Source: Qipengyuania aestuarii (GTDB lineage Bacteria > Pseudomonadota > Alphaproteobacteria > Sphingomonadales > Sphingomonadaceae). Taken from it: a DNA stretch of 64,000 nucleotides. The DNA lies in NCBI RefSeq assembly GCF_019711535.1, contig NZ_JAIGNP010000002.1, positions 682,001-746,000 of the forward strand, in the 5' to 3' direction. Positions 36,269 to 48,750 of the stretch are shown here, piece by piece. Below the pieces are notes generated by a model. The model was given only the letters and a program-made list of their open reading frames with translations, made no database searches and was not told where the DNA came from. The translations under genes were made by a program, and so were the position numbers. Each line of letters opens with the position of its first letter. Positions within the stretch are counted from its first letter, which is position 1.

Positions 36269-37198
36269 TTAGCCGCGGGCGCTGCTCGGGCCGGTTCCGG
36301 TGACCTTCTGCATCGCGGTCAGGATCGCACCCGACTGTTCGGCGCCCGACTGAGGGGCCTTGAGGTTGGAGAAATCGCTGATCTTGTCCCAGTTTGCAGC
36401 GAAACCTTCGACAGTGCGTTCTTCGTCCTTCAGCCAGACGGCATCGTTCATGACGGTCCAGGCGCTGTGGAAGCCGCCTGCACCCGCGCCGACGATGGCG
36501 TTGGTGGGGGCATCTTCACTGACCAGAAAGAGCGCGGCCGGAACCACGTTCACCGGATCGAACAGCTTGAAGGCTTCTTCGGGGAAGAGATCTTCGGTCA
36601 TGCGCGTGCCGGCTACCGGGCTGATCGTGTTGACCTTGATGTTGTACTTCGCGCCTTCGAGCTGCAGCGTCTTGGTCAGACCGGCGAGGCCGAGCTTGGC
36701 TGCGCCGTAATTCGCCTGGCCGAAGTTGCCGAACAGGCCGGTGGAGGATGCCGTCATCAGGATGCGGCCATAGGCCTGCTCGCGCATGGTTTCCCACACG
36801 GCCTTGCTGACATTGGCCGACCCGTTGAGATGCACGTCCACGACGAATTCGAAATCGTCCATGGTCATCTTGGCGAAGGTCTTGTCGCGCAGCACGCCGG
36901 CATTGTTGATGACGATGTGCACGCCGCCCCATTTCTGCTTGGCGTCGGCGACCATCTTTTCCATCTGTTCGAATTCGGTCACGCTGCCGCCGTTCGATAC
37001 GGCTTCACCGCCGGCCTTCTCGATTTCCTCGACTACCTGCAGGGCCATGTCGGAATGGCCGGTGCCGTCGCGCGAACCGCCCAGATCGTTCACGACGACC
37101 TTCGCGCCGCGGCGCGCCAGTTCGAGCGCATATTCGCGGCCCAGACCGCCGCCGGCGCCGGTGACGATAGCTACCTTGTCCTTGAAATCGATGCTCAT
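36269..37198 (-). CDS. SDR oxidoreductase, (3R)-hydroxyacyl-CoA dehydrogenase-like
   Basis: A 309-residue short-chain dehydrogenase with [33 protein letters not shown] at the start. The NDLGG plus HSD17B4-like layout is that of the dehydrogenase domain of peroxisomal multifunctional enzyme 2. [14 protein letters not shown] and the active site Ser-Tyr-Lys ([21 protein letters not shown]) follow. The C-terminal 60 residues after [16 protein letters not shown] exceed the basic SDR length. A role in beta-oxidation of acyl or sterol side chains is inferred. Monocistronic: terminator after it and 125 bases free upstream. Confidence 0.85.
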   Translation of the reverse strand: MSIDFKDKVAIVTGAGGGLGREYALELARRGAKVVVNDLGGSRDGTGHSDMALQVVEEIEKAGGEAVSNGGSVTEFEQMEKMVADAKQKWGGVHIVINNAGVLRDKTFAKMTMDDFEFVVDVHLNGSANVSKAVWETMREQAYGRILMTASSTGLFGNFGQANYGAAKLGLAGLTKTLQLEGAKYNIKVNTISPVAGTRMTEDLFPEEAFKLFDPVNVVPAALFLVSEDAPTNAIVGAGAGGFHSAWTVMNDAVWLKDEERTVEGFAANWDKISDFSNLKAPQSGAEQSGAILTAMQKVTGTGPSSARG

Positions 37199-37324
37199 GG
37201 GGCTGCTCCTGTGTGTTGTTTGTCGTTTACGTAAAGGTCAATTGCCTAGGCGAGGTGGCACTTAAACCCCGCACTTGCAACCGTATGCGCGGCGATCCGC
37301 CGTGCCGTAGGGGCAGGACGAGGG

Positions 37325-38008
37325 CTACAGCCGCTCCAGCGCGGGGATCAGTTCGGCCAGCGAATCAATCGCAGCATCGGCGCCGAGTTCCGCCGCCGTT
37401 CCGTCGCAATAGCCATAGCATGCCGCGATGACGGGCACGCCTGCCGCGCGCGCTGCTTTCATGTCGTAACTGCTGTCACCGATGAAGACCATCGCGCCGC
37501 CGCCCGCTAGTTCGCGCGCCTTCAGCAGCGGGTCGGCAGCGGGTTTGGCGATGTAATTGCCCTCCGCATCTTTCCCGAGGCTGTCGCCTCCGATCACGAA
37601 GGGAAAGCGATCCAGCAGTCCGAGTTTGCCGAGGATGTCGCGGGCAAAGCCTTCGAACTTGTTCGTGACCACGCCCGTGGCAACGCCGCGCGCCGCCAGT
37701 GCATCGAGCACCTCCACGGCATGTGGATAGGGGCGCGTATGGACCGCGTTATTCTCTCCGTAATAGGCGAGCATTGCCTTGTAGAGCTTGCGGAATTCGT
37801 CGTGAGGTAGACCGCCTTGCCGGTCGATCGCCTGCTGCAGCATCGCCTTGGCCCCGCCGCCGATTATCTCGGTCGCGCTTTCGACCGGGATGGTATCGAA
37901 GCCGCCCAGGGCAAGCGCATGATTGACCGCCGTGCCGAGATCGCGATGCGTTTCGAGAAGGGTGCCATCGAGGTCGAAGGCGACGATATCGAAGGGAAAA
38001 TCTGCCAT
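37325..38008 (-). CDS. gph: HAD hydrolase, phosphoglycolate phosphatase type
   Basis: A 227-residue HAD phosphatase. Motif I is FDLDGTLLET near 10-19 (nucleophile Asp and acid Asp), motif II is the VTNKF Thr near 110, and motif IV is FIGDSSYDMKAARAAGVPVIAACYGYCDG with the metal Asp pair. The C1-type cap between motifs I and II fits Gph, which clears 2-phosphoglycolate from DNA repair. The ATG at 38008 is taken because the upstream extension to 38137 would overlap glmU. It diverges from glmU by about 61 bases. Confidence 0.85.
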   Translation of the reverse strand: MADFPFDIVAFDLDGTLLETHRDLGTAVNHALALGGFDTIPVESATEIIGGGAKAMLQQAIDRQGGLPHDEFRKLYKAMLAYYGENNAVHTRPYPHAVEVLDALAARGVATGVVTNKFEGFARDILGKLGLLDRFPFVIGGDSLGKDAEGNYIAKPAADPLLKARELAGGGAMVFIGDSSYDMKAARAAGVPVIAACYGYCDGTAAELGADAAIDSLAELIPALERL

Positions 38009-38069
38009 TGCCTTTCGAGTGCAGTATGGTTCTTCAAACTGCAAGCGAATGATGGCATGGCCCGTGGCT

Positions 38070-39452
38070 ATGGAAAACTCACGCGATTTCGCCGCCGTCA
38101 TTCTCGCCGCGGGCAAGGGCACCCGTATGAAGAGCAATCTTCACAAGGTGCTTCACCCGATTGCCGGGCGGCCGATGCTCGATCACTTGCTCGCCACGGT
38201 CGATGGCCTGGCTCCGGCGAAAAAGATCGTGGTTGTCGGCTCGGGCCGCGAACAGGTCGAAGAGGCATTGGGCGAGCGCGCGCAGACGGCGCTGCAGGAA
38301 CCGCAGCGCGGGACCGGCCACGCAGTCCAGCAGGCCGAAGAGAGCCTGGCAGGGCACAGCGGCGATGTTCTGGTGTTATATGGCGACGTTCCCTTCGTGC
38401 GCGGCGAAACCATGAAGGCCATGCTCGACAGGCTGCATGCCGAAGACCGCCCCAAGGTGGTGGTGCTGGGCTTCGAACCCGAAGACCCGGGCCATTACGG
38501 CCGGGTCATTGCGGATGAGAGCGGCAAGATATCGAAGATGGTCGAGTTCAAGGACGCCAATGAAGCGGAGCGCGCCTGCCGCCTGTGCAATTCCGGCGTC
38601 ATGGCGGCACGTTCGGGCGATCTGTTCGATCTGCTGCGCCGCGTGGGCAACGACAATGCGCAGGGCGAATATTACCTCGTGGACGTGGTCAATATCGCCA
38701 ATGAAGAGGGCGATACCTGCGCGGTGATCTCCTGCACCGATCCCAGCGAAGTGACCGGCATCAACAGCCGCGCGGAACTGGCCGCGGCAGAGCGGCAGTG
38801 GCAGGAATATCGGCGCGAGGAAGCCATGGCCGAAGGCGCCAGCCTCAAGGCTCCCGAAACCGTCTTCTTCAGCTATGACACGGTGCTGGGCCGCGATGTG
38901 ACCATCGAACCCAACGTCGTTTTCGCGCCAGGCGTCACAATTGCCGACGGTGCCACGATCCGCGCCTTCAGCCATCTCGAAGGCGCGCGTGTGGGCGAGG
39001 GATGCGAAGTCGGGCCCTATGCACGCCTGCGCCCCGGTGCGGTGATGGAAAAGGGAAGCAAGGTGGGCAATTTCGTCGAGATGAAGAAGGCCACGCTGGG
39101 CGAAGGCGCCAAGGCCAACCACCTGACCTACCTCGGCGATGCCACGGTGGGGGCAGGGGCCAATATCGGCGCAGGCACGATCACCTGCAATTACGATGGC
39201 TATTTCAAGCACAAGACGACCATCGGCGAACGCGCCTTCATCGGCTCCAACAGCGCGCTGATCGCGCCTGTCACCATCGGTGCGGACGCGATTGTCGCAG
39301 CCGGTAGCGCGGTGAGCCGCGATGTCGCGGCAGGCGAACTGCGCATGGTCCGCGCCGACCAGATGGTCAAACCCGGCTGGGCCGACCGCTTTCACGATAC
39401 GATGAAAAAGAAGAAAGCAGCAGAGAAGAAGGACGGGGGCGACAAGGGCTGA
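38070..39452 (+). CDS. glmU: Bifunctional UDP-GlcNAc pyrophosphorylase / glucosamine-1-phosphate acetyltransferase
   Basis: Makes UDP-GlcNAc for peptidoglycan and LPS. The 460-residue protein has the uridyltransferase half at 1-230 (AAVILAAGKGTRMKSNLHKVLHPIAGRPMLDHLL; QRGTGHAVQQAEESL; LYGDVPFV) and the acetyltransferase beta-helix at about 255-440 (GARVGEGCEVGPYARLRPGAVMEKGSKVGNFVEMKKA; GAGTITCNYDGYFKHKTTIGERAFIGSNSALIAPVTIG). An upstream in-frame ATG at 38052 is possible. The C-terminus is Lys/Glu-rich. The stop TGA overlaps the probable CTG start of the next gene. Confidence 0.96.
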   Translation: MENSRDFAAVILAAGKGTRMKSNLHKVLHPIAGRPMLDHLLATVDGLAPAKKIVVVGSGREQVEEALGERAQTALQEPQRGTGHAVQQAEESLAGHSGDVLVLYGDVPFVRGETMKAMLDRLHAEDRPKVVVLGFEPEDPGHYGRVIADESGKISKMVEFKDANEAERACRLCNSGVMAARSGDLFDLLRRVGNDNAQGEYYLVDVVNIANEEGDTCAVISCTDPSEVTGINSRAELAAAERQWQEYRREEAMAEGASLKAPETVFFSYDTVLGRDVTIEPNVVFAPGVTIADGATIRAFSHLEGARVGEGCEVGPYARLRPGAVMEKGSKVGNFVEMKKATLGEGAKANHLTYLGDATVGAGANIGAGTITCNYDGYFKHKTTIGERAFIGSNSALIAPVTIGADAIVAAGSAVSRDVAAGELRMVRADQMVKPGWADRFHDTMKKKKAAEKKDGGDKG

Positions 39453-39727
39453 GCGAAAAGCTGCCCACCTGCTGGCTGTGCGAGCGCCCCTTGGGGCGCA
39501 AAGTGCAGTGGCATCATCCCGTGCCCAAATCGAAGAAGGGCCGGGAGACGGTGCCGGTCCACCCCATCTGCCACAAGACGATTCACGCCAATTTCACCAA
39601 TGCCGAACTCGCGCGCTTTGGCGATGACCGCGATCGGCTCGCCGCGGCGGAGGACATGGCGCGGTTCCTGCGCTGGATCGCCGACAAGCCAGCCGATTTC
39701 CATGCGCCGGTAAAGCGGGCACGATAA
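39449..39727 (+). CDS. Small HNH-type zinc protein with probable CTG start
   Basis: A 92-residue protein with paired Cys then His: TCWLCERPLGRKVQWHHPVPKSKKGRETVPVHPICHKTIHANFTNAELARFG. CxxC, HH and CHKTIH form the zinc and HNH-like core of a small endonuclease-type fold. No ATG, GTG or TTG precedes the CxxC in frame: the only upstream option is CTG at 39449 (reading SEKLPTCWLC), whose last bases are the glmU stop (CTGA). A TTG at 39491 would remove the CxxC. Translational coupling to glmU is therefore likely. Whether it cuts nucleic acid is unknown. Confidence 0.7.
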   Translation: MSEKLPTCWLCERPLGRKVQWHHPVPKSKKGRETVPVHPICHKTIHANFTNAELARFGDDRDRLAAAEDMARFLRWIADKPADFHAPVKRAR

Positions 39728-39757
39728 AAAAGGGGCGGCCCATGCCGGACCGCCCCC
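39724..39757 (-). terminator. Terminator of the prolyl oligopeptidase gene
   Basis: GGGGCGG (39732-39738) pairs with CCGCCCC (39750-39756). On the minus strand the stem is followed by six or seven T (39731-39726). It separates convergent genes. Confidence 0.75.
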
Positions 39758-39786
39758 TCTTTGCGAATTCCAGTAAACTAGACGCT

Positions 39787-41919
39787 TCAGCCGCCCTTGT
39801 TGTCGTCCATCAGGCGCTGCATCAGATAGACCATCTGCAGGGCCTGAAGCTGGGCGCGCTGTTCGTTGTCTACACCGCCCGAATGGCCGCCGGTCGTCTC
39901 CTCGTAATACCAGTACGGCTGGCCGAGGGATTTCAGCTTGGCTGCACCCTTGCGGGCATGGGCGGGATGGGTGCGGTCATCCGCGGTCGATGCCCACAGG
40001 AAGGGCTCAGGATAGTCCACGCCTTCGACGATCTTCTGATAGGGCGAATAGCCTTCGATCCAGGCACGCTGTTCGGGAATGCGGGGATCGCCATATTCGC
40101 CGATCCACGAAGCACCGCGGCCGATGAGGTGATAGCGTAGCATGTCGAACAGCGGGATCTGCACGATCGCCGCATCGAACAGTTCGGGGCGCTGGGTGAA
40201 GGCCGTGCCTACCAGCAGGCCGCCCTGCGATCCGCCTTGAATGCCCAGGTGATCGGGCGAGGTGATGCCGCGCGCAACCAGATCCTCTGCCACTGCGATG
40301 AAATCGTCCCACGTCCGCTGCTTGTTTTCGCGAATGGCGCTCTGGTGCCACATGGGCCCGAATTCGCCGCCGCCCCGCATGTTAGCGAGGACGTAGGCAC
40401 CACCCTTTTCAAGCCACAGCTTGCCGGTCGTACCGAGGTAGCCGGGCAGACGCGGCACCTGGAAACCCCCGTAACCGGTCAGGAGCGTGGCGGTCGTGCC
40501 GTCCATCGCCATGCCCTTGGGCTTGACGAGGAAGTAGGGGATCTTCGTCCCGTCCTTGCTGGTGGCTTCGAACTGTTCGACGTCCATTCCCGCCGGATCG
40601 AAATAGGCCGGCGAGGTCTTGATCGTTTCCGGGGTGGAGGACCCGTCCGAATAATACAGCGCACTCGGTTCGAGGAAGTTGGTCACCGAATACATGATGT
40701 CGTCGGATTCGTCCGAGGTGGCCGCCACGCCGACGGTGGCATTGTCGGGCAGGGCGATCTCGCTGCTCACCCATTGGCCATCGACATAGTCGAACTTCAG
40801 GACCTTGCCGATCACATTGTCGAGAATGTTGATGTAATAGCTGCTGGCGGTCGATCCGCCGCCCTGCTTGGTCTGGCGATCACCGGGTGCCCAGACGAGG
40901 GTCTTGGCCGCGCCGTTGGGATCGGCCAGCCATTCTTCCAGATTGGCGGAGATCAGGGAATCGGCAGGGAAGGTCTGGTCACCGACCGTCCAGTCGACGT
41001 CGGTCGAAAAGAGCATCTGGCCGTCGATGATACCGCCGAGCGAGGACTTGTCCGGCATGTCGAGCCTGACCCATTCGCCGTCCTGCTGGAGATACCAGGC
41101 GCGGTCGTGGAAAGAGGTTCCGCGCATGGCGGTGTAGCCGTGGACCGTGCCTTCGCTGTCACGCAGCAATCCGGCGCCGGCCCAGACATCGCTCGCCTCG
41201 CCGCGATAGATTTCGGGCGCATCGGCGAGCTTGGTGCCGCGCTTCCACAGGCGGGTGGTAAAGGGATATTCGCTTTCGGTGAGCGTGCCTTCGCCGAAAT
41301 CACGGCTGACCAGCAGCGTGTCCCGGTCAAGCCATTCGGCATCGCCCTGGCTTTCTCTGTCGATGACGAAGCCGTTCTCGACGAAGGTCTTCGTCTGCAT
41401 GTCGAATTCGCGCATGACGGTGGCATCCTTGCCCCCGTCGGACAGCGAGATCATGCAATAGCGCAGGTCGGGCGGCAGGCAGGAAGAGCCCTTGTACACC
41501 CATTCCTTGCCTTCTGCTGCGGCAAGCGCATCGATATCCAGCACGGTTTCCCACTGCGGTTCGTCGCTGCGATAGCTTTCGAGCGTGGTGCGGCGCAGGA
41601 GGCCCTTGGGGTTCTGCTTGTCCTGCCAGAAATTATACAGGCCATCGGGACGGAACGAGACATAGGGGATTTTGTCCTCGCTGTCATAGATGGCGAGCGC
41701 TTCCGCCTTCAGCTGGGCGAAGCGGGGATCCGCCGTCATGTGGGCGGTGGTGCGTTCGTTCTCGTTCTCGACCCAGTTCAGGGCCTTGTCACTGCGGGCT
41801 TCTTCCAGCCAGATGAAGGGGTCTTCGTCGGGGCCGGGAATGCCGTCCTGCGCTTTTAGGGGTGTGGTCATGGCAAAGGCCATGGCCGCGCCCATCGCAA
41901 GTGTCGATACCAGTTTCAT
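39787..41919 (-). CDS. Secreted prolyl oligopeptidase family serine peptidase (S9A)
   Basis: A 710-residue exported peptidase: signal peptide LVSTLAMGAAMAFAMTTPLKAQ, then PDEDPFIWLEEARSDKALNWVENEN, the usual N-terminus, a beta-propeller domain to about 440, and an alpha/beta hydrolase domain. Catalytic residues are Ser in GIQGGSQGGLLVG near 570, Asp in TADDRTHPAHARK and His in TTGGHSGG. It cleaves short peptides after Pro or related residues in the periplasm. The ATG at 41919 has AGGAGGG upstream; the frame to 42153 is rejected because it enters the next gene. Confidence 0.92.
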   Translation of the reverse strand: MKLVSTLAMGAAMAFAMTTPLKAQDGIPGPDEDPFIWLEEARSDKALNWVENENERTTAHMTADPRFAQLKAEALAIYDSEDKIPYVSFRPDGLYNFWQDKQNPKGLLRRTTLESYRSDEPQWETVLDIDALAAAEGKEWVYKGSSCLPPDLRYCMISLSDGGKDATVMREFDMQTKTFVENGFVIDRESQGDAEWLDRDTLLVSRDFGEGTLTESEYPFTTRLWKRGTKLADAPEIYRGEASDVWAGAGLLRDSEGTVHGYTAMRGTSFHDRAWYLQQDGEWVRLDMPDKSSLGGIIDGQMLFSTDVDWTVGDQTFPADSLISANLEEWLADPNGAAKTLVWAPGDRQTKQGGGSTASSYYINILDNVIGKVLKFDYVDGQWVSSEIALPDNATVGVAATSDESDDIMYSVTNFLEPSALYYSDGSSTPETIKTSPAYFDPAGMDVEQFEATSKDGTKIPYFLVKPKGMAMDGTTATLLTGYGGFQVPRLPGYLGTTGKLWLEKGGAYVLANMRGGGEFGPMWHQSAIRENKQRTWDDFIAVAEDLVARGITSPDHLGIQGGSQGGLLVGTAFTQRPELFDAAIVQIPLFDMLRYHLIGRGASWIGEYGDPRIPEQRAWIEGYSPYQKIVEGVDYPEPFLWASTADDRTHPAHARKGAAKLKSLGQPYWYYEETTGGHSGGVDNEQRAQLQALQMVYLMQRLMDDNKGG

Positions 41920-42013
41920 TATCGCATCCCTCCTAGGAAAGACGCCACTATGCCGCTGTGATCCCGAAGAGTAAAATCGTCCGTCGTCTCCATTCGGTCG
42001 TTCGACGAAAGCT

Positions 42014-43015
42014 TCAGGCGGTCCCTTGCTCTGCCGAAGGCACGGAGAACCGTCCATCGGCGAACTCCCGGGCGGAGAGCCATGTGACATAACGGCCGGA
42101 AAGCCACCACACGAGCAGCACCATGACGCCCGAAAACAGGCCGTCGGTCGCATAGTGCCAGCCGAGGTGGATCGAGCCGATGTAGATGGCGCCGGTGTAA
42201 AGCCAGCCGAGCACAGTCAGCACGCGTATCTCGTAGCGTTGCAGCCAGAGTGCGATCGCGGTGGCGATGGCGACATGGACCGACGGCATGGCCGATATGC
42301 CGCTGATCAGCAGCGGGTCGTCCATGGTCGATATCAGCAGGTTCTTGGTCGTGATGAGCGAGGGCGCTTCCTGCTGCAGTACGTTCAGCAGCGGGAGAAA
42401 ATCGTCATTAGCATAGAAATCGCCGACCATGATCGGGCCGACCGACGACAGCGCCAGCGCAGCACCTCCGCCGAGCCCCAGCCAGATGAACTGCAGCAGC
42501 AGCGTGAAGCGCACCTTTTGCACCTCGTCGAAGGCAAAGGCGATCCACACGGCGAGCCCGATATGCGCCATGTGCCAGCCGTTATAAAGCCACAGGATCG
42601 GCTGGGTGAGCCACCCGAACAGGGCGTGCGTTATGCGCCAGGGATCGGTGCCGAGGAAAAGGAACCGGTCCAGATCGATCAGGAACGGATCGAGATAGAA
42701 CGGCACGATGAACGGGATCGACTTCTTGACCGCGCTGAACGCTTCGAGCGTGACCGCCAGCGAGAAATAGAGCGCGGCCGCCCAAAGGATCTTCGGCCAG
42801 TGCGTGCGGACATCGGCGATCAACTGGCGCGTGGGTGACGGATGGCGGCTGAGCATCAGCCGCAGCGGCTGGGCGCACAGGAAAATGGGGATCACCAGCA
42901 CTGCCAGCGTCAGGAAGGAATCGCCGCGGCTGTTGTCCGGCAGCGGCAGGGCCAGCGCCACGCACGCGATGGCGATGATGGTCAGATAGCCAAAGGTAAT
43001 GCCGCGAATGACCAT
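42014..43015 (-). CDS. PAP2 superfamily protein, Aur1/inositolphosphotransferase-like
   Basis: A 333-residue membrane protein with about seven helices. The phosphatase motifs are SAMPSVHVAIA (motif C2, catalytic His pair partner) and SIHLGWHYATDGLFSG (motif C3), the arrangement of PAP2_3 proteins such as fungal inositol phosphorylceramide synthase Aur1. A conserved FYLDPFLIDLDRFLFLGTDPW segment precedes them. Sphingomonads make glycosphingolipids, so transfer of a phosphorylated head group to ceramide or another lipid is a reasonable inference; a lipid phosphatase is the alternative. Confidence 0.8.
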   Translation of the reverse strand: MVIRGITFGYLTIIAIACVALALPLPDNSRGDSFLTLAVLVIPIFLCAQPLRLMLSRHPSPTRQLIADVRTHWPKILWAAALYFSLAVTLEAFSAVKKSIPFIVPFYLDPFLIDLDRFLFLGTDPWRITHALFGWLTQPILWLYNGWHMAHIGLAVWIAFAFDEVQKVRFTLLLQFIWLGLGGGAALALSSVGPIMVGDFYANDDFLPLLNVLQQEAPSLITTKNLLISTMDDPLLISGISAMPSVHVAIATAIALWLQRYEIRVLTVLGWLYTGAIYIGSIHLGWHYATDGLFSGVMVLLVWWLSGRYVTWLSAREFADGRFSVPSAEQGTA

Positions 43016-43145
43016 GCCGGTTCGATATCTCCCTGTCCGGCGCGTAAGTAGCAGCCCGTGGTTACTTTTTCATGTGCGCTGCGATCACGAGAGCGGCAAT
43101 CGATGCTCGCGTATTGAGCAGGGCAGATCGAACGACGCGAGCACG

Positions 43146-43171
43146 AAAAAGGGCGGCACAGTGGCCGCCCT
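43146..43171 (-). terminator. Terminator of the ATP synthase operon
   Basis: AGGGCGGC (43150-43157) pairs with GCCGCCCT (43164-43171), six-base loop, followed on the minus strand by five or six T. It lies 25 bases after the atpC stop. Confidence 0.88.
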
Positions 43172-43195
43172 CTCGAATTCAGGTAAGAAGCCCGG

Positions 43196-43453
43196 TCAGC
43201 CCTCGACGTGTTCGGCGAGGACCGTGAGGCCCTTTTCGCCGACTTCGGCAAAGCCACCGCGGACCTCGATGGTCTCCGGCGAGCCGCCTTCGGACTTGTA
43301 GACCTGGATCTGGCCGTCGCGAATGGTCGACATGAAGGGCGCATGCCCGTCGAGCACGCCGAATTCGCCTTCCGCGCCGGGGACGACCACCATGTGGACC
43401 TCCTCGGAACGGACCAGCTTGGCCGGTGTGACGAGTTCAAAATGCAGGGCCAT
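43196..43453 (-). CDS. atpC: F1 ATP synthase subunit epsilon
   Basis: An 85-residue epsilon subunit beginning [46 protein letters not shown], then [21 protein letters not shown]. It contains only the N-terminal beta-sandwich. The C-terminal helical hairpin that latches the rotor in E. coli is absent, as in a number of alphaproteobacteria, where inhibition falls to other factors. Last gene of the atp operon, two bases after atpD and just before a terminator. Confidence 0.95.
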   Translation of the reverse strand: MALHFELVTPAKLVRSEEVHMVVVPGAEGEFGVLDGHAPFMSTIRDGQIQVYKSEGGSPETIEVRGGFAEVGEKGLTVLAEHVEG

Positions 43454-43455
43454 GC

Positions 43456-44916
<1,461 letters not shown>

Positions 44917-44944
44917 CTAAGTCCTGATTTTCAGTGATTTCGGC

Positions 44945-45280
44945 TTAGCCGACACAGACGTTTTCGGGATCGGCGAAAGTCCATTCGCCATCGCCGGCGG
45001 TGAGGGTAGCCTTGTTGCGAAGATATTCGTCTTCACCGAGCCCGAATTCGCAGACGACATCGGGCGAACCCATGCCGGCACGCTTGCAGATCGCGGTGTT
45101 CACGGCGTCTTCGTCGGGGCAGGCTTCGGCGTACTTCGTGGTGAAGTAGGCCTGGTCGGGAGCAGCGAGTGTTTCGATCGGTTCGGGCGCAGCAACTTCG
45201 GTTGCGACCGGTTCGGGCGCAGGCTCTTCACCGCATGCCGCAAGGGCGAGGGCAGGGAGGAGGAGGGCGAGTTTCTTCAC
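44945..45280 (-). CDS. Small lipoprotein encoded inside the atp operon
   Basis: A 111-residue lipoprotein from a GTG at 45280 with AAAGGA upstream. Signal KKLALLLPALALAACG gives lipobox LAAC; the mature protein has a Pro/Glu/Ala-rich linker then YFTTKYAEACPDEDAVNTAICKRAGMGSPDVVCEFGLGEDEYLRNKATLTAG, with four Cys that may form two disulfides. It is placed between atpG and atpD on the same strand. Lipoprotein genes are not part of standard F1 operons. Function unknown; it is probably a passenger that uses atp transcription. Confidence 0.75.
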   Translation of the reverse strand: MKKLALLLPALALAACGEEPAPEPVATEVAAPEPIETLAAPDQAYFTTKYAEACPDEDAVNTAICKRAGMGSPDVVCEFGLGEDEYLRNKATLTAGDGEWTFADPENVCVG

Positions 45281-45293
45281 GTGTAAACGTCCT

Positions 45294-46178
45294 TTAGAGA
45301 GCTTCTGCACCAGCGATGATCTCGATCAGCTCGGTGGTAATAGCGGCCTGGCGGCTGCGGTTGTACTGGATGGTCAGTTTCTGGATCAGGTCGCCTGCGT
45401 TGCGCGTGGCATTGTCCATCGCGGTCATCGAGGCGCCCTGTTCGGATGCCTCGCGTTCGAGCAGGGCACCGAAGATCTGCGTCTTCACATAGCGCGGCAG
45501 CAGGTCTTCGAGGATTTCCTCTTCACCCGGTTCGTAATCGACCACCGCACCTTCGCCAGCTGCAGCCATCGCATCGTCGCCTTCCGGCGGCGGTACGGGG
45601 ATCAGCTGGTCGACGGTGGGATCCTGCGCCAAGGCGGACTTGAAGATCGGATAGACGAGATGGGCGACATCGAATTCGCCTTCCTCGAACTGCGCGATCA
45701 GATCGTCGGCGATTTCCTCGGCTTCCTCGAAGCCGGGCTGGCGAACTTCGGAAGTGTCGAAATGCTTCGCGATGCGGTTGGGATAATCGCGCTTGATCGG
45801 CGCGCGGCCCTTCTTGCCCACGAGGTAGAAGGAGACTTCCTTGCCTTCCGCGATCAGCGCCTTCGCCTTGGCCTTGGCAGCCTTGACGATATTGGCGTTG
45901 AGACCGCCGCACAGACCCTTGTCGGTGTTCACCACCACCAGCAGGTGGCGCTGGTTTGCACCATTGCCGCGCAGCAGCATCGGTGCGCTGTCGCCAGCCA
46001 CCTTGCTCGCCAGCGATCCCATCACACCCGAGAGCCGCTCCGCATAGGGGCGGGCGGCTTCGGCGGCGGCCTGCGCACGGCGCAGCTTGGCCGCTGCGAC
46101 CATCTGCTTGGCCTTGGTGATCTTCTGGGTCGACTTGACCGAGTTGATCCGGCCCTTGAGTTCCTTGAGCGAGGCCAC
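45294..46178 (-). CDS. atpG: F1 ATP synthase subunit gamma
   Basis: Central rotor shaft, 294 residues, GTG start at 46178 with GGAGG nine bases upstream. It begins [35 protein letters not shown] (coiled coil) and ends [51 protein letters not shown], the ATP synthase gamma signature. It directly follows the 70-residue membrane protein gene. Confidence 0.97.
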   Translation of the reverse strand: MASLKELKGRINSVKSTQKITKAKQMVAAAKLRRAQAAAEAARPYAERLSGVMGSLASKVAGDSAPMLLRGNGANQRHLLVVVNTDKGLCGGLNANIVKAAKAKAKALIAEGKEVSFYLVGKKGRAPIKRDYPNRIAKHFDTSEVRQPGFEEAEEIADDLIAQFEEGEFDVAHLVYPIFKSALAQDPTVDQLIPVPPPEGDDAMAAAGEGAVVDYEPGEEEILEDLLPRYVKTQIFGALLEREASEQGASMTAMDNATRNAGDLIQKLTIQYNRSRQAAITTELIEIIAGAEAL

Positions 46179-46390
46179 TCAATATCCTCCAAATTGCGAC
46201 GGCACTTCAGATACTTGTCCGTCGGCCAAGAAAAACAGCAAGATTGCGCCTAAAATTGCAATGACGCTTCCTGCCGTCGTCAAAGCGCTGGCACCGGCTT
46301 CTGGGTTTTGGGCGAGCGACGCCCTCTGCATCATGTCTATCGCTTTCACGATCAACATCAGACAAATTCCCCAGATCGCAATTTGCAGCA

Positions 46391-46391
<1 letters not shown>
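46179..46391 (-). CDS. 70-residue membrane protein between atpA and atpG
   Basis: From a GTG at 46391 that shares one base with the atpA stop (TAG/GTG) the product is 70 residues: a first helix LQIAIWGICLMLIVKAIDMM, a polar segment QRASLAQNPEAGASA, a second helix VIAILGAILLFFLADG, and a tail VSEVPSQFGGY. It ends flush against the atpG start. Coupling to both neighbours supports expression. It does not resemble AtpI, AtpZ or any F0 subunit that I recognise. Function unknown. Confidence 0.65.
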
Positions 46392-47932
<1,541 letters not shown>

Positions 47933-48487
47933 TTAAGCCTTCATGGCCTGGGCGAGAGAATTGAGACGGGTGCGGATCGAGCCGTCGATACGCTTCGATC
48001 CGATGGTTACGACGAGGCCGCCGAGAATCTCGGGGTCGACCTTCGTGGAAAGCTTGACCGTGCGGCCTTCGCGGGCGGTGAGCTTGCTCTTGAGATCGGC
48101 AAGCTGCGCGTCAGTCAGCGCATGGGCGCTGGTGACATCCGCAAAGACTTCGCCGCGCTGGGCCGAAGCGATCGTGCGGAAGGCACGAATGACGCCGGGA
48201 AGCTGCCCGAGCCGGCGGTTCTGCGCCAGCGTGCCGAGAAACTTCTGCGTCAGGTCGCTGAGGCCCATGATGGCCGACACGCCCCAGAGGGCCTTTTCGG
48301 CCTGGGCGCGCGTCACGCGCGGATTGGTGGTGAGCATCTTGAGCTCGGGCGAATCGGCCAGGCCGGCCTCGAGCTTGTCGAGATCCGATTCGACCGCGGT
48401 CACGGTCCCGGCCTCGCTGGCCAGATCGAATAGGGCGGCGGCATAGCGCCCTGCAAGGCTAGCCTGAATACCGGCGGAAATATCCAC
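47933..48487 (-). CDS. atpH: F1 ATP synthase subunit delta
   Basis: Peripheral stalk subunit that ties F1 to the b subunits. From the GTG at 48487 (AGAGGA upstream) it has 184 residues: [25 protein letters not shown] at the start and a C-terminal [35 protein letters not shown], the delta signature. The open frame to 48607 has no conserved residues. First gene of the operon. Confidence 0.95.
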   Translation of the reverse strand: MDISAGIQASLAGRYAAALFDLASEAGTVTAVESDLDKLEAGLADSPELKMLTTNPRVTRAQAEKALWGVSAIMGLSDLTQKFLGTLAQNRRLGQLPGVIRAFRTIASAQRGEVFADVTSAHALTDAQLADLKSKLTAREGRTVKLSTKVDPEILGGLVVTIGSKRIDGSIRTRLNSLAQAMKA

Positions 48488-48750
48488 GCGTCTCTCGTCC
48501 TCTAAGGGTCGGAAAAAGGGTTCTGTACGTCCATGCCGATTAGCAGCGAATTTGAATCGCCCCGGCAAGATTGGCGCGCGCCTAGCAAAGGGGGTCTCGC
48601 AAGGCAACCCGAGTCAGGCCGGTTGGTTATGGACAGCTGTGCTTTTGCGCGTCGTCGGGGTCGTCCTGTCAGGCCCGGGGACGTGGTGCGCCAACATTGC
48701 TGCTGCCTCCATGTGCAAGGGAGAGGAGGACCGTGTTCTTCCGGCCCGAT
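48488..48750 (-). promoter_or_regulatory. Upstream region of the atp operon
   Basis: This 263-base gap between the protease stop and atpH must hold the atp promoter. A possible minus-strand TTGCCT and TAGGCG pair 17 bases apart is visible around 48610-48580 but is weak. No small gene is supported here. Confidence 0.3.
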
